DNA from: an uncultured Polaribacter sp.
GTDB taxonomy: Bacteria; Bacteroidota; Bacteroidia; Flavobacteriales; Flavobacteriaceae
DNA length: 64,000 bases
Direction of reading: 5' to 3'
NCBI GenBank assembly: GCA_943846595.1
Contig: OX044355.1
Span: 1,116,001 to 1,180,000, forward strand
Made by a program: the position numbers and the translations under genes. Within the stretch, counting starts at the first letter, position 1; each line of letters begins with the position of its first letter. The notes under the pieces were generated by a model. It ran no database searches and was not told where the DNA came from. It worked only from the letters and a program-made list of their open reading frames with translations. Below, piece after piece: positions 10,023 to 20,235 of the stretch.

Positions 10023-10027
10023 TAGAT

Positions 10028-10318
10028 ATGAGTATTTTAATAAAACCTATTATTACGGAAAAAGCAACCAACGATAGCGAGGTATTCAACCGTTATACAT
10101 TTGTTGTAGATAAAAAGGCCAACAAGATAGAAATTAAAGGAGCTGTTGAAGCAGCTTACGGAGTTTCTATTTCAAGCGTAAAAACTTTAAACTATCCAAT
10201 TCAAAGAAATACCAAGTTTACTAAAAAAGGTTTAGTTACAGGTATCAAGAGTGGGTACAAAAAAGCAATTGTGCAGTTAGCAGAAGGGGATAGTATTGAT
10301 TTTTATAACAATATTTAA
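10028..10318 (+). CDS. rplW: 50S ribosomal protein L23
   Basis: 96 residues. ILIKPIITEKATN at the start and TFVVDKKANKIEIKGAVEA (beta-alpha core) are typical. L23 sits at the tunnel exit and docks trigger factor and SRP. Five bases after rplD. Confidence 0.97.
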   Translation: MSILIKPIITEKATNDSEVFNRYTFVVDKKANKIEIKGAVEAAYGVSISSVKTLNYPIQRNTKFTKKGLVTGIKSGYKKAIVQLAEGDSIDFYNNI

Positions 10319-10330
10319 GAAAAGACAAAA

Positions 10331-11155
10331 ATGTCAGTTAGAAAATTAAAACCAATAACACCAGGTCAGCGTTTTAGAGTTGTAAATGGGTTCGACGCCA
10401 TAACAACTGATAAGCCGGAGAAAAGTTTACTTGCTCCGAAAAAAAGATCTGGAGGTCGAAACAATCAGGGAAGAATGACAACTCGTAATATTGGAGGTGG
10501 TCATAAACAAAAGTATCGTATTATCGATTTTAAAAGAGATAAGCACAATATCCCTGCAACAGTAAAAACAATAGAATACGATCCAAATCGTACTGCATTT
10601 ATTGCACTATTAAGTTATGCTGATGGAGAAAAACGTTATGTAATTGCACAAAACGGTTTAGAAGTAGGTCAAACAGTAGTATCAGGAAGCAATGTTGCTC
10701 CAGAAGTTGGAAACACCATGTTGTTAAGTGAAATTCCATTAGGAACTACGATTTCATGTATTGAATTACATCCTGGTCAAGGAGCTGTTATGGCGCGTTC
10801 TGCAGGTTCTTTTGCACAGTTAATGGCAAGAGACGGTAAGTATGCCACTATTAAGTTGCCTTCAGGAGAAACAAGACTAGTTTTATTGACTTGTAATGCT
10901 ACAATTGGAGTTGTATCCAATTCAGATCATCAATTACTAGTATCTGGTAAAGCAGGTAGAAGAAGATGGTTGGGTAGAAGACCAAGAGTGAACGCTGTAA
11001 GAATGAACCCTGTCGATCACCCAATGGGAGGTGGAGAAGGTAGAGCTTCTGGTGGACATCCAAGATCTAGAAACGGAATTCCTGCGAAAGGATTCAAGAC
11101 CAGATCTAAGAAAAAAGCAAGTAATAAATACATTATAGAACGTAGAAAGAAATAA
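10331..11155 (+). CDS. rplB: 50S ribosomal protein L2
   Basis: 274 residues, standard. [19 protein letters not shown], the OB and SH3-like folds, and the C-terminal [19 protein letters not shown] with the conserved histidine near the peptidyl-transferase centre are all present. Twelve bases after rplW, three before rpsS. Confidence 0.98.
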   Translation: MSVRKLKPITPGQRFRVVNGFDAITTDKPEKSLLAPKKRSGGRNNQGRMTTRNIGGGHKQKYRIIDFKRDKHNIPATVKTIEYDPNRTAFIALLSYADGEKRYVIAQNGLEVGQTVVSGSNVAPEVGNTMLLSEIPLGTTISCIELHPGQGAVMARSAGSFAQLMARDGKYATIKLPSGETRLVLLTCNATIGVVSNSDHQLLVSGKAGRRRWLGRRPRVNAVRMNPVDHPMGGGEGRASGGHPRSRNGIPAKGFKTRSKKKASNKYIIERRKK

Positions 11156-11158
11156 ATT

Positions 11159-11437
11159 ATGGCAAGATCATTAAAAAAAGGACCTTTCGTTCACTATAAA
11201 TTAGAGAAAAAAGTATTAGCCAATGTGGAAGCAGGAAGCAAAACAGTAATTAAAACTTGGTCTAGAGCAAGTATGATTACTCCTGATTTCGTTGGACAAA
11301 CAATTGCAGTTCATAATGGACGTCAGTTTGTACCTGTCTATGTTACAGAAAACATGGTAGGTCATAAGTTAGGCGAATTTTCACCAACACGTTCATTTAG
11401 AGGACATGCAGGTGCAAAAAATAAAGGTAAAAAATAG
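11159..11437 (+). CDS. rpsS: 30S ribosomal protein S19
   Basis: 92 residues. [33 protein letters not shown] and the C-terminal [14 protein letters not shown] fit S19, a 30S head protein that forms a complex with S13. Confidence 0.98.
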   Translation: MARSLKKGPFVHYKLEKKVLANVEAGSKTVIKTWSRASMITPDFVGQTIAVHNGRQFVPVYVTENMVGHKLGEFSPTRSFRGHAGAKNKGKK

Positions 11438-11442
11438 CAGCT

Positions 11443-11847
11443 ATGGGAGTTCGTAAAAAAAATATGGCAGATCAGTTAAAAGAAGCTAGAAAGCAAAAAG
11501 CTTTCGCTAAGCTTACTAACTGCCCTACATCACCAAGGAAAATGCGTTTAGTAGCTAATCAAGTAAGAGGTGTTGAAGTTGAAAAAGCTTTACAAATCTT
11601 AAAATTTAGCCCGAAAGAAGCATCGATCAATTTAGAGAAATTGTTATTGTCTGCAATTGCAAACTGGCAAGCTAAAAATGCAGATGCAAGTATCGAAGAA
11701 GCAGGATTGTTTGTAAAAACAATTTGTGTAGACAGCGCAGGAATGTTAAAAAGGTTAAGACCAGCTCCACAGGGGCGTGCTCATAGAATTCGTAAGCGTT
11801 CTAATCACGTTACATTAGAGTTAGGTAGTAAAAATAAAAGTAATTAA
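11443..11847 (+). CDS. rplV: 50S ribosomal protein L22
   Basis: 134 residues. The family core runs from [14 protein letters not shown] to the tunnel-lining hairpin ending [20 protein letters not shown]. There are about 20 extra residues at the N-terminus with a second in-frame ATG at 11464; the first ATG is five bases after rpsS and is preferred. Confidence 0.97.
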   Translation: MGVRKKNMADQLKEARKQKAFAKLTNCPTSPRKMRLVANQVRGVEVEKALQILKFSPKEASINLEKLLLSAIANWQAKNADASIEEAGLFVKTICVDSAGMLKRLRPAPQGRAHRIRKRSNHVTLELGSKNKSN

Positions 11848-11858
11848 TCAAACTAGAA

Positions 11859-12587
11859 ATGGGACAAAAAACGAATCCAATAGGAAATCGATTAGGAATC
11901 ATCAGAGGTTGGGAATCTAACTGGTACGGTGGAAATGACTACGGAGATAAGATTGCTGAAGATGACAAAATAAGAAAGTATGTAAATGCTCGCTTATTTA
12001 AGGCAAGTGTATCAAGAGTAATTATTGAGCGTACGCTTAAACTTGTAACCGTTACTATCACCACTGCACGTCCAGGTATCATTATTGGTAAAGGAGGTCA
12101 AGAGGTAGACAAGTTAAAAGAAGAGCTAAAGAAAATTACAGGGAAAGAAGTTCAAATTAATATTTTTGAAATTAAACGTCCAGAATTAGATGCGAAGTTA
12201 GTAGCTGCTAGTGTTGCACGTCAAATTGAAAATAGAATTTCTTACAAGAGAGCTATTAAAATGGCAATCCAAGCAACCATGCGTATGAATGCTGAAGGAA
12301 TTAAAATTCAGATTTCAGGGCGTTTAAATGGAGCTGAGATGGCACGTTCAGAGCACTTTAAAGAAGGTAGAATACCGTTGTCTACTTTTAGAGCAGATAT
12401 CGATTATGCACTTGTAGAATCTCATACTACCTATGGAAGATTAGGAGTTAAAGTATGGATTATGAAAGGTGAGGTATATGGAAAGAGAGAATTATCTCCA
12501 TTGGTAGGATTGTCTAAGAAACAATCAGGACCTAAAGGTGGTGGTGACAGATCGAAACGTCAACAACCTCGTAGTAGAAGAAAATAA
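11859..12587 (+). CDS. rpsC: 30S ribosomal protein S3
   Basis: 242 residues. [18 protein letters not shown], the KH-domain GxxG loop [13 protein letters not shown] and the C-terminal [20 protein letters not shown] segment identify S3, part of the mRNA entry channel and its helicase activity. Confidence 0.98.
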   Translation: MGQKTNPIGNRLGIIRGWESNWYGGNDYGDKIAEDDKIRKYVNARLFKASVSRVIIERTLKLVTVTITTARPGIIIGKGGQEVDKLKEELKKITGKEVQINIFEIKRPELDAKLVAASVARQIENRISYKRAIKMAIQATMRMNAEGIKIQISGRLNGAEMARSEHFKEGRIPLSTFRADIDYALVESHTTYGRLGVKVWIMKGEVYGKRELSPLVGLSKKQSGPKGGGDRSKRQQPRSRRK

Positions 12588-12609
12588 TTTTTAAAATTAG
12601 AAATTAAAA

Positions 12610-13041
12610 ATGTTACAGCCAAAAAGAGTAAAATACCGTAAGGTTCAGAAGGCGAAAGGAAATATGAATGGTAATTCTATGAGAGGGAACCAACTTTCTA
12701 ATGGAATGTTTGGAATTAAATCCATAGACCAGAACTTATTGACTTCACGTCAGATAGAGGCAGCTCGTATTGCGGCAACTCGTCACATGAAGAGAGAGGG
12801 TCAGTTATGGATTAAAGTTTTTCCAGACAAGCCGATTACTGCAAAACCTTTAGAAGTACGTATGGGTAAGGGTAAAGGAGCACCTTCACATTTCGTTGCA
12901 GTGATCAAGCCAGGAAGAATTTTGTTTGAAATTGGTGGTGTGCCAATGGTCGTAGCCAAAGAAGCGTTACGTTTAGCAGCACAAAAGCTTCCAGTAAGAA
13001 CCAAATTCGTAATCGCAAGAGATTTTGATATTAACGCGTAA
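12610..13041 (+). CDS. rplP: 50S ribosomal protein L16
   Basis: 143 residues. [37 protein letters not shown] and the loop [19 protein letters not shown], which approaches the peptidyl-transferase centre, are intact. Confidence 0.98.
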   Translation: MLQPKRVKYRKVQKAKGNMNGNSMRGNQLSNGMFGIKSIDQNLLTSRQIEAARIAATRHMKREGQLWIKVFPDKPITAKPLEVRMGKGKGAPSHFVAVIKPGRILFEIGGVPMVVAKEALRLAAQKLPVRTKFVIARDFDINA

Positions 13042-13052
13042 TTCTAAAACCT

Positions 13053-13244
13053 ATGAAACAATCAGAAATTAAAGAATTAGCTACAGCAGCTCTTAACGAG
13101 AAGCTTGCAGCGTTTCAAAAGAATTATACCGATCTTAAGATGGCGCATGCCATAACGCCAATGGAGAACCCATTACAGTTAAGAGGCTTAAGAAGAACTG
13201 TCGCAAGAATTGCAACAGAATTAACAAAAAGAGAATTACAATAA
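13053..13244 (+). CDS. rpmC: 50S ribosomal protein L29
   Basis: 63 residues, two-helix protein. MKQSEIKELATAALNEKL and LRGLRRTVARIATELTKRE match L29 at the tunnel exit beside L23. Eleven bases after rplP. Confidence 0.96.
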   Translation: MKQSEIKELATAALNEKLAAFQKNYTDLKMAHAITPMENPLQLRGLRRTVARIATELTKRELQ

Positions 13245-13264
13245 TTCTATAGTCAGTTTTAAAG

Positions 13265-13522
13265 ATGGAAAAAAGAAATCTTAGAAAAGAGAGAATTGGT
13301 GTTGTTTCTAGCAGCAAAATGGAGAAATCTATTGTTGTCGCTGAAGTAAAAAGAGTAAAACACCCGATGTACGGAAAGTTCGTATTAAAGACTAAGAAGT
13401 ATGTTGCGCACGACGAAAAGAACGATTGCAACGAAGGAGATACTGTTAGGATTATGGAAACGAAGCCTATGAGTAAGTCGAAACGTTGGAGATTAGTAGA
13501 AATCCTAGAAAGAGCTAAATAA
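13265..13522 (+). CDS. rpsQ: 30S ribosomal protein S17
   Basis: 85 residues. [38 protein letters not shown] and the OB-fold loop [19 protein letters not shown] are diagnostic. One base separates it from rplN. Confidence 0.97.
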   Translation: MEKRNLRKERIGVVSSSKMEKSIVVAEVKRVKHPMYGKFVLKTKKYVAHDEKNDCNEGDTVRIMETKPMSKSKRWRLVEILERAK

Positions 13523-13523
13523 T

Positions 13524-13892
13524 ATGTTACAGACAGAATCAAGATTAAAAGTCGCAGATAATACTGGAGCAAAAGAAGTTTTAGTAATTAGAGTTTTGGG
13601 AGGTACAAGAAAACGGTATGCAAGTATTGGAGACAAGATTGTTGTAACCGTTAAATCTGCAACTCCAAACGGAGCTGTTAAGAAGGGTCAAGTATCCAGA
13701 GCAGTTGTTGTAAGAACAAAGAAAGAAGTAAGACGTAAAGACGGATCATACATTCGATTTGATGACAACGCTTGTGTACTCTTAAATCCTACAGAGGAGA
13801 TGAGAGGAACTCGTGTATTTGGACCTGTTGCCCGTGAACTTCGTGAGAAACAATTCATGAAAATAGTATCATTAGCACCTGAAGTGCTTTAA
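13524..13892 (+). CDS. rplN: 50S ribosomal protein L14
   Basis: 122 residues. [40 protein letters not shown] and [15 protein letters not shown] identify L14, a subunit-interface protein. Confidence 0.98.
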   Translation: MLQTESRLKVADNTGAKEVLVIRVLGGTRKRYASIGDKIVVTVKSATPNGAVKKGQVSRAVVVRTKKEVRRKDGSYIRFDDNACVLLNPTEEMRGTRVFGPVARELREKQFMKIVSLAPEVL

Positions 13893-13904
13893 ACCAGAAA
13901 CAAG

Positions 13905-14207
13905 ATGAAGAAGTTTAAAATAAAATCAGGAGATACTGTAAGAGTCATTGCAGGAGATCACAAAGGATCAGAAGGTAAAGTTTTACAAATTGTAAAAGAC
14001 AAAGATAGAGTTCTTGTAGAGGGTGTTAACTTAGTATCTAAGCATACAAAGCCAAGCGCGCAAAGTCCACAAGGAGGTATTGTAAAAAAAGAAGCATCGT
14101 TACACATTTCTAATGTTTTATTAGTAGAAGATGGAGTTGCTGTAAGAGTTGGCTTTAAGGTTGATGGAGATACGAAAACAAGAATCTCTAAAAAAACTAA
14201 AAAATAA
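13905..14207 (+). CDS. rplX: 50S ribosomal protein L24
   Basis: 100 residues. N-terminal KOW motif ([20 protein letters not shown]) followed by [20 protein letters not shown]. Assembly-initiating protein of the 50S subunit. Six bases before rplE. Confidence 0.97.
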   Translation: MKKFKIKSGDTVRVIAGDHKGSEGKVLQIVKDKDRVLVEGVNLVSKHTKPSAQSPQGGIVKKEASLHISNVLLVEDGVAVRVGFKVDGDTKTRISKKTKK

Positions 14208-14212
14208 TAATC

Positions 14213-14764
14213 ATGAGTTACGTACCAAGATTAAAAGCAGAATATAAGAGTAAAATAGTAAGTGCTCTTAAAGAAGAATTTAGCTACAGCAATATTATGC
14301 AGGTGCCTAAATTAGAGAAGATTGTTGTTTCTAAAGGTGTCGGTGCTGCAATTGCAGACAAGAAACTAATAGATTACGCAATTGAAGAAGTAACGAAAAT
14401 TACAGGTCAAAAAGCGATTTCAACATTGTCCAAAAAGGATGTTGCCGCATTTAAATTACGTAAGGGGATGCCAATTGGTGTAAAAGTTACTCTACGTGGA
14501 GATAAAATGTATGAATTCTTAGACCGATTAGTTACTGCATCATTGCCACGTGTAAGAGACTTTAACGGTATCAAAGCAACAGGTTTTGACGGGAGAGGAA
14601 ATTACAATTTAGGGATTGAAGAACAAATCATTTATCCAGAAATTAATATTGATCAAGTAAAGAAAATCAATGGTATGGATATTACATTTGTAACCTCTGC
14701 AAATACTGATAAGGAAGCAAAATCATTATTAACCGAATTAGGGTTACCTTTTAAAAAGAACTAA
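14213..14764 (+). CDS. rplE: 50S ribosomal protein L5
   Basis: 183 residues. [34 protein letters not shown] and the C-terminal [17 protein letters not shown] are characteristic. Binds 5S rRNA and touches P-site tRNA. Confidence 0.98.
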   Translation: MSYVPRLKAEYKSKIVSALKEEFSYSNIMQVPKLEKIVVSKGVGAAIADKKLIDYAIEEVTKITGQKAISTLSKKDVAAFKLRKGMPIGVKVTLRGDKMYEFLDRLVTASLPRVRDFNGIKATGFDGRGNYNLGIEEQIIYPEINIDQVKKINGMDITFVTSANTDKEAKSLLTELGLPFKKN

Positions 14765-14765
14765 G

Positions 14766-15035
14766 ATGGCTAAAGAATCAATGAAAGCGCGTGAGCGTAA
14801 AAGAGCTGCAACCGTAGCAAAATATGCTGAGAAAAGAAAAGCTTTAAAAGCAGCTGGAGATTTCGAAGGATTGCAAAAATTACCAAAGAATGCTTCTCCC
14901 ATAAGAATGCACAACAGATGTAAACTTACAGGTAGACCAAAAGGGTATATGCGTCAATTTGGACTGTCACGTGTTACTTTTCGTGAAATGGCCAATCAAG
15001 GCTTAATCCCAGGAGTTCGAAAAGCAAGTTGGTAA
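14766..15035 (+). CDS. rpsN: 30S ribosomal protein S14, zinc-free type
   Basis: 89 residues. [20 protein letters not shown] and [20 protein letters not shown] place it in S14. Only one Cys is present where zinc-binding S14 has two CxxC pairs, so this is the longer, zinc-independent form. Last gene before a hairpin-containing gap. Confidence 0.97.
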   Translation: MAKESMKARERKRAATVAKYAEKRKALKAAGDFEGLQKLPKNASPIRMHNRCKLTGRPKGYMRQFGLSRVTFREMANQGLIPGVRKASW

Positions 15036-15059
15036 GATTAAATAAATTAATCTCAATCT

Positions 15060-15097
15060 AAAAAATAGAATGTGTATATTTGCACGCTCTATTTTTT
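15060..15097 (+). terminator. Terminator-like hairpin with an embedded -7 element
   Basis: AAAAAATAGA (15060-15069) pairs with TCTATTTTTT (15088-15097), with an inner GTG/CAC pairing. The loop holds TATATTTG (15075-15082), a perfect TAnnTTTG. The element could both end the rplC-rpsN transcript and start an rpsH transcript; no clear -33 TTTG was seen. Confidence 0.6.
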
Positions 15098-15137
15098 TGA
15101 GTAAAATAAATTTTAACTGATTATAGGTTCATTTGTC

Positions 15138-15151
15138 ACAGAGAAATCTGT
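15138..15151 (+). promoter_or_regulatory. Small GAAA-tetraloop hairpin in the rpsH leader
   Basis: ACAGA, GAAA, TCTGT lies about 50 bases before the rpsH start, with a weak TTG/CAA outer pairing. S8 controls the spc operon by binding its own mRNA in E. coli, so a regulatory role is plausible but unproven. Confidence 0.35.
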
Positions 15152-15199
15152 AGCAACAATAGAGGCAAGTGAAAACCGGAATCGCAATTTTAAATAAAT

Positions 15200-15598
15200 A
15201 TGTATACAGATCCAATCGCGGATTTTCTAACCAGAGTTAGAAATGCAATCGCAGCAGGACACAGAGTAGTAGAAATTCCTGCTTCGAACTTGAAGAAGGA
15301 AATGACTAAAATTTTGTTTGATCAAGGGTATATTTTAAGCTACCAGTTCAATGACGATAAAGTCCAAGGAACTATCAAAATCGCTTTAAAATATAGCAAA
15401 GACACCAAAGAGTCAGTAATCAGAAAAATCCAAAGAATCAGTACCCCTGGTTTGCGTAAATACGTTGGCTCTTCAGAGATGCCAAGAGTATTAAACGGTC
15501 TTGGTATTGCTATTGTTTCTACATCGAAAGGTGTAATGACAAACAAAAAAGCACGTCAAGAAAATGTTGGAGGAGAAGTTTTATGTTATGTTTATTAA
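15200..15598 (+). CDS. rpsH: 30S ribosomal protein S8
   Basis: 132 residues. [20 protein letters not shown] at the start and [20 protein letters not shown] near the end are S8 signatures. Central 30S assembly protein and classical spc-operon repressor. It is set off from rpsN by a 164-base gap with hairpins and a promoter-like element, so it probably begins its own transcript. Confidence 0.98.
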   Translation: MYTDPIADFLTRVRNAIAAGHRVVEIPASNLKKEMTKILFDQGYILSYQFNDDKVQGTIKIALKYSKDTKESVIRKIQRISTPGLRKYVGSSEMPRVLNGLGIAIVSTSKGVMTNKKARQENVGGEVLCYVY

Positions 15599-15608
15599 AC
15601 CTTAAGAG

Positions 15609-16154
15609 ATGAGTAGAATAGGAAAAAATCCCGTTAGCATTCCACAAGGTGTAGATGTAAACATAAACGAAAATAGTGTAACTGTAAAAGGAAAGTTAGG
15701 AGAATTATCTCAAAGCATTTCAAACGGAATTACAATTAAGATAGAGGATTCACTGATCGTACTAGATAGAGATTCAGAATCTAAAGATCACAAAGCACAA
15801 CATGGCTTAATGAGAGCTTTGATCAATAACATGATTATTGGAGTAAGTGAAGGTTGGACCAAAGACTTACAATTAGTTGGTGTTGGTTATAGGGCTTCAA
15901 ACCAAGGTCAGAAATTAGATCTTGCCTTAGGTTTTTCACATAATATTGTTTTAGATGTAGCTCCAGAAGTGAAAGTTGAAACAATATCAGAGAAAGGAAA
16001 AGATCCAATTATTAAATTATCTTCTTTTGATAAGCAATTAGTAGGGCAAGTAGCTGCAAAGATTCGTTCTTTTAGAGCACCAGAGCCTTATAAAGGAAAA
16101 GGAGTTAAGTTTGTAGGAGAAATATTAAGAAGAAAAGCAGGTAAATCTGCATAA
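15609..16154 (+). CDS. rplF: 50S ribosomal protein L6
   Basis: 181 residues. [17 protein letters not shown], the tandem L6 folds, and [20 protein letters not shown] with its GKGV signature near the C-terminus are present. Ten bases after rpsH. Confidence 0.98.
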   Translation: MSRIGKNPVSIPQGVDVNINENSVTVKGKLGELSQSISNGITIKIEDSLIVLDRDSESKDHKAQHGLMRALINNMIIGVSEGWTKDLQLVGVGYRASNQGQKLDLALGFSHNIVLDVAPEVKVETISEKGKDPIIKLSSFDKQLVGQVAAKIRSFRAPEPYKGKGVKFVGEILRRKAGKSA

Positions 16155-16165
16155 TTATATATATT

Positions 16166-16516
16166 ATGGCATTATCAAAGCTTGAAAGAAGAACTAGAAT
16201 TAAGCATAGAATCAGAAAAATAATTTCTGGAACTGCAACCAAACCAAGATTATCTGTGTTTAGAAGCAATAAAGAAATTTATGCGCAATTAGTAGACGAT
16301 GTAAACGGAGTGACAATCGCTGGCGTTTCATCAAGAGATAAAGACATTAAAGCAACCTCTAAAACTGAAGCATCTGCTGCAGTTGGTAAGGCGATTGCTG
16401 AATTAGCAACCAAAGCAGGGTTAAACACTGTTGCTTTCGATAGAAACGGATATTTATATCACGGTAGAGTTAAAGTATTAGCAGACGCCGCTAGAGAAGC
16501 TGGTTTAAAATTTTAA
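16166..16516 (+). CDS. rplR: 50S ribosomal protein L18
   Basis: 116 residues. [39 protein letters not shown] and [20 protein letters not shown] identify L18, which brings 5S rRNA into the 50S subunit. Confidence 0.98.
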   Translation: MALSKLERRTRIKHRIRKIISGTATKPRLSVFRSNKEIYAQLVDDVNGVTIAGVSSRDKDIKATSKTEASAAVGKAIAELATKAGLNTVAFDRNGYLYHGRVKVLADAAREAGLKF

Positions 16517-16522
16517 GAAATT

Positions 16523-17044
16523 ATGCAAGGTTATAAAAACGTAGAAAGAGTGAAGCCTAGTGGGTTGGAGCTTGTAGATAAGTTAGTAGGAGTACAGCGT
16601 GTTACCAAAGTAACAAAAGGGGGTAGAGCATTTGGTTTCTCTGCAATCGTTGTTGTTGGTGATGGTAACGGTGTTGTTGGTCACGGTTTAGGAAAATCTA
16701 AAGATGTTGCTTCCGCTATTGCAAAAGCAATTGAAGATGCAAAGAAAAATTTAGTAAGAATACCTATTTTACAAGGTACGCTTCCTCATGAGCAAAAAGG
16801 AAAGTTTGGTGGTGCGAAAGTATTTATCAAGCCTGCTTCTCCTGGTACAGGAGTTATTGCTGGTGGTGCAGTTCGTGCGGTACTAGAATCAGTTGGAGTT
16901 CACGATGTTTTATCAAAGTCTCAAGGTTCTTCAAATCCTCATAATGCAGTAAAAGCTACTTTTGATGCATTATTACAATTACGTAGTGCAGGTCAAATTG
17001 CAAAGCAAAGAGGGGTATCTTTAGAAACAGTATTTAACGGATAA
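16523..17044 (+). CDS. rpsE: 30S ribosomal protein S5
   Basis: 173 residues. [20 protein letters not shown] (double-stranded RNA-binding fold) and the C-terminal [19 protein letters not shown] identify S5. Six bases after rplR. Confidence 0.98.
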   Translation: MQGYKNVERVKPSGLELVDKLVGVQRVTKVTKGGRAFGFSAIVVVGDGNGVVGHGLGKSKDVASAIAKAIEDAKKNLVRIPILQGTLPHEQKGKFGGAKVFIKPASPGTGVIAGGAVRAVLESVGVHDVLSKSQGSSNPHNAVKATFDALLQLRSAGQIAKQRGVSLETVFNG

Positions 17045-17055
17045 ATCTAAGAACG

Positions 17056-17238
17056 ATGGCAAGAATAAAAGTTACACAAGTAAAAAGTCAAATCGGGCGT
17101 CTTCAGAGTCAAAAGAGAACTTTAGAAGCTTTAGGTTTACGTAAAATGAACCAAACGGTAGAACACGAGGCAACTCCTTCTATTGTAGGTATGGTAAATA
17201 CAGTTAAACACTTAGTTTCTTTCGAAGAAATTAAATAA
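17056..17238 (+). CDS. rpmD: 50S ribosomal protein L30
   Basis: 60 residues, full length for bacterial L30. KVTQVKSQIGRLQSQKRTLE and LGLRKMNQTVEHEATPSIVG are diagnostic. Confidence 0.96.
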   Translation: MARIKVTQVKSQIGRLQSQKRTLEALGLRKMNQTVEHEATPSIVGMVNTVKHLVSFEEIK

Positions 17239-17252
17239 AGACATATATACAA

Positions 17253-17702
17253 ATGAATTTACATAATTTAACACCTGCAGAAGGTTCCGTAAAAAAAGGA
17301 AAACGAATTGCAAGAGGTGAAGGATCTGGAAAAGGTGGTACCGCGACAAAAGGTCATAACGGTCAGAAATCTCGTTCAGGTTACTCAAGAAAGATTGGTT
17401 TTGAAGGAGGGCAAATGCCACTTCAAAGACGTGTTCCTAAGTTTGGTTTTACAAACATCAACCGTAAAGAATACCAAGGAATCAACATAGAGACCCTACA
17501 GGCACTAGTTGATAGTGGAAAAATTACTGATACAGTTACTTTAGATATTTTAATTGCTAACCGATTAGCAGGTAAAAATGACCTAGTAAAAATTCTAGGA
17601 AACGGTGAATTAAAAGCTAAATTAAGTATAACAGTGCATAAGTTTACTGCAACTGCAAAAGCGGCTATTGAAGCAGCTGGAGGAGAAGCAGTAACTTTAT
17701 AA
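17253..17702 (+). CDS. rplO: 50S ribosomal protein L15
   Basis: 149 residues. MNLHNLTPAEGSVKKGKRIA, RGEGSGKGGTATKGHNGQK and GGQMPLQRRVPKFGFTN identify L15, a late 50S assembly protein. Thirteen bases before secY. Confidence 0.98.
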   Translation: MNLHNLTPAEGSVKKGKRIARGEGSGKGGTATKGHNGQKSRSGYSRKIGFEGGQMPLQRRVPKFGFTNINRKEYQGINIETLQALVDSGKITDTVTLDILIANRLAGKNDLVKILGNGELKAKLSITVHKFTATAKAAIEAAGGEAVTL

Positions 17703-17715
17703 GAAAAGCGAAAAG

Positions 17716-19044
17716 ATGAGTTTCATAAAGACGTTAAAAGACATTTTCAGTATCGAAGAATTAAAAAACAAGATTCTTCTTACGATTGGTTTGATCGCTG
17801 TGTATCGATTTATGGCAGCTGTTCCATTACCTGGAATAGATCCTCTACAATTGACAGCATTAAAAGACAACGCTTCTGGAGGTGGTTTATTAACATTATT
17901 AGACGCATTTACTGGAGGAGCATTTGCACGAGCATCCGTAATGGCCCTTGGAATTATGCCTTATATTTCTGCTTCTATTGTAGTACAATTAATGGGAATC
18001 GCAATTCCTTATTTACAAAAACTACAAAAAGATGGAGAAAGTGGACGTAAAAAGATTACACAAATCACCAGATGGCTAACCATTGGAATTACCTTGGTAC
18101 AAGCACCAACCTATATTGGCTTTATTCAAAACCAAATGGATTTACCAGCGGAAGCCTTTTTAATTACAGGGCCTGTATTTTGGGTATCTTCGATTGTTAT
18201 TTTAACTGCAGGAACAATTTTTGCAATGTGGTTGGGAGAGCGTATTACAGACAAAGGAGTTGGTAATGGTATTTCATTACTAATTACGGTAGGTATTATT
18301 GCAAACTTTCCAGCGGCTTTTTTACAGGAATTTGTTGCGAAAACAACCAATGCAGGAGCAGGTGGTTTGATGATGATCTTAATTGAATTCATTGTTTGGT
18401 TTATTGTAATTTTATTAACTGTTCTATTGGTAACTGCTGTTCGTAAAATTGCAGTTCAGTATGCAAGAAGAACCGTTGCAGGAAGTACACAAAATGTGGC
18501 AGGTTCTAGAGATTACATTCCCTTGAAATTAAATGCAGCAGGTGTAATGCCAATTATCTTTGCACAGGCAATTATGTTTTTACCTGTGGCTTTAGCTCAA
18601 AAGTATCCAGCAATCGCAGGATTGCAAGATAACTTTGGATGGCAGTACAATTTGATATTCGCAATACTAATCATCATTTTTAGTTATTTCTATACAGCCA
18701 TAACGGTGCGTACAGATGAAATGGCGCAGGGCCTTAAAAGAAGTGGTGGTTTTATTCCAGGAATCAGACCCGGTAAAGACACCGCCGACAAGTTAGACAG
18801 TGTTTTGTCTAGAATTACCTTCCCAGGATCGTTATTCTTAGCAGCATTATCAATACTTCCAGCAGTTGTAGTTCAGTTTGGAGTACAGCAAAGTTGGGCC
18901 ATGTTTTATGGAGGGACCTCATTAATCATTATGGTTGGTGTAGCGATTGACACATTACAACAAATAAACGCTTACTTATTAAACCGTCATTACGATGGCT
19001 TAATGAAAGCAGGAAATACTAACAGAAAATCTTTAAACGATTAA
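17716..19044 (+). CDS. secY: Sec translocase channel subunit SecY
   Basis: 442 residues with about ten membrane helices. MSFIKTLKDIFSIEELKNKI at the start, PLPGID, ALGIMPYISASIVVQLM (plug region) and the cytosolic loop GFIPGIRPGKDTADKL are family landmarks. Forms the SecYEG protein-conducting channel. The stop abuts the infA start with no gap, and adk and map are absent between them. Confidence 0.98.
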   Translation: MSFIKTLKDIFSIEELKNKILLTIGLIAVYRFMAAVPLPGIDPLQLTALKDNASGGGLLTLLDAFTGGAFARASVMALGIMPYISASIVVQLMGIAIPYLQKLQKDGESGRKKITQITRWLTIGITLVQAPTYIGFIQNQMDLPAEAFLITGPVFWVSSIVILTAGTIFAMWLGERITDKGVGNGISLLITVGIIANFPAAFLQEFVAKTTNAGAGGLMMILIEFIVWFIVILLTVLLVTAVRKIAVQYARRTVAGSTQNVAGSRDYIPLKLNAAGVMPIIFAQAIMFLPVALAQKYPAIAGLQDNFGWQYNLIFAILIIIFSYFYTAITVRTDEMAQGLKRSGGFIPGIRPGKDTADKLDSVLSRITFPGSLFLAALSILPAVVVQFGVQQSWAMFYGGTSLIIMVGVAIDTLQQINAYLLNRHYDGLMKAGNTNRKSLND

Positions 19045-19260
19045 ATGGCTAAGCAATCAGCAATTCAACAAGACGGAACAATTACAGAAGCATTATCAAA
19101 TGCAATGTTCCGTGTAGAATTAGAAAACGGGCACGTTGTAACTGCACACATTTCAGGTAAAATGCGCATGCATTATATTAAATTATTACCAGGAGATAAA
19201 GTAAAGTTAGAAATGAGTCCTTATGATTTGACAAAGGCAAGAATTACTTATAGATATTAA
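19045..19260 (+). CDS. infA: Translation initiation factor IF-1
   Basis: 71 residues, single OB fold. [20 protein letters not shown] and [20 protein letters not shown] match IF-1, which blocks the A site during initiation. Immediately follows secY. Confidence 0.98.
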   Translation: MAKQSAIQQDGTITEALSNAMFRVELENGHVVTAHISGKMRMHYIKLLPGDKVKLEMSPYDLTKARITYRY

Positions 19261-19274
19261 TAAAAACGAGACTA

Positions 19275-19391
19275 ATGAAAGTTAGAGCATCAGTAAAAAA
19301 GAGAAGTGCCGACTGCAAGATTGTTCGCAGAAAAGGTAGATTATATGTGATTAATAAACAAAATCCTAGATTTAAACAAAGACAAGGGTAA
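19275..19391 (+). CDS. rpmJ: 50S ribosomal protein L36, zinc-free type
   Basis: 38 residues, too short for most ORF filters. The protein opens [20 protein letters not shown] and ends PRFKQRQG. Only one Cys remains where the zinc-ribbon form has three Cys and one His, so this is the C-minus type. Its TAA shares a base with the rpsM ATG (TAATG), as expected in the alpha block. Confidence 0.96.
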   Translation: MKVRASVKKRSADCKIVRRKGRLYVINKQNPRFKQRQG

Positions 19392-19756
19392 TGGCAAGAA
19401 TAGCAGGTATTGATATTCCAAAAAACAAAAGAGGGGTTATTGCTTTAACTTACATCTTTGGTATTGGAAGCAGCAGAGCTCAAAAAGTTTTAGCAAATGC
19501 AAAGGTTGACGAAAGCATCAAAGTTCAAGATTGGACCGATGATCAAATCGCAGCAATTAGAGAACAAGTTGGATCTTTTACGATCGAGGGTGAATTGCGC
19601 TCGGAAGTTCAATTACACATCAAACGTTTGATGGATATTGGATGTCAGAGAGGAATTCGTCATAGACTCGGTCTTCCTTTAAGAGGACAGCGTACGAAAA
19701 ACAACTCTAGAACTCGAAAAGGTAAGAGAAAAACGGTAGCTAACAAGAAAAAATAA
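19391..19756 (+). CDS. rpsM: 30S ribosomal protein S13
   Basis: 121 residues. [20 protein letters not shown], helix-hairpin-helix [11 protein letters not shown] and [20 protein letters not shown] with the basic tail identify S13, which contacts P-site tRNA and L5. Starts on the rpmJ stop. Confidence 0.98.
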   Translation: MARIAGIDIPKNKRGVIALTYIFGIGSSRAQKVLANAKVDESIKVQDWTDDQIAAIREQVGSFTIEGELRSEVQLHIKRLMDIGCQRGIRHRLGLPLRGQRTKNNSRTRKGKRKTVANKKK

Positions 19757-19781
19757 AGTTAGATAAAGTAATCAAGATCTA

Positions 19782-19826
19782 AGTTTGGTTGTAAACAACA
19801 AACGTAGAAAACTAAATTACTAAAAC
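19782..19826 (+). promoter_or_regulatory. Hairpin in the rpsM-rpsK gap
   Basis: GTTT and GTTGT pair with ACAAC and AAAC around a two-base loop (about 19783-19803); AGTAAT before it and ATTACT after it could form an outer stem. The 80-base gap is long for this block and has no ORF. Function unknown. Confidence 0.35.
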
Positions 19827-19836
19827 TTAAATAATT

Positions 19837-20220
19837 ATGGCAAAAGCAAGTTCAAAAAAACGTAAAGTAATCGTAGAATCTGTTGGAGAAGCGCACGTAA
19901 CTGCCTCTTTTAACAATATCATTATTTCTTTAACAAACAAAAAAGGAGATGTAATCTCTTGGTCATCTGCAGGTAAAATGGGGTTCAGAGGTTCTAAAAA
20001 GAACACACCTTATGCCGCTCAGTTAGCAGCAGAAGATTGTTCAGTAGTAGCAAGAGAAGCAGGTTTACGTAAAGTAAAAGTGTATGTGAAAGGACCAGGT
20101 AACGGTAGAGAGTCTGCCATCAGATCCATACACAATGCTGGGATTGAAGTAACAGAAATTATTGATGTTACACCAATGCCGCACAACGGTTGTCGTCCAC
20201 CAAAGCGAAGAAGAGTATAA
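19837..20220 (+). CDS. rpsK: 30S ribosomal protein S11
   Basis: 127 residues. [40 protein letters not shown] and [18 protein letters not shown] are unmistakable. Platform protein near the E site. Confidence 0.98.
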   Translation: MAKASSKKRKVIVESVGEAHVTASFNNIIISLTNKKGDVISWSSAGKMGFRGSKKNTPYAAQLAAEDCSVVAREAGLRKVKVYVKGPGNGRESAIRSIHNAGIEVTEIIDVTPMPHNGCRPPKRRRV

Positions 20221-20235
20221 TTAAATATTTTAACT

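Noticed and set aside
13135..13572. 145-codon minus-strand ORF across rpmC, rpsQ and rplN
   Set aside because: Antisense to three certain ribosomal genes; hydrophobic shadow composition.
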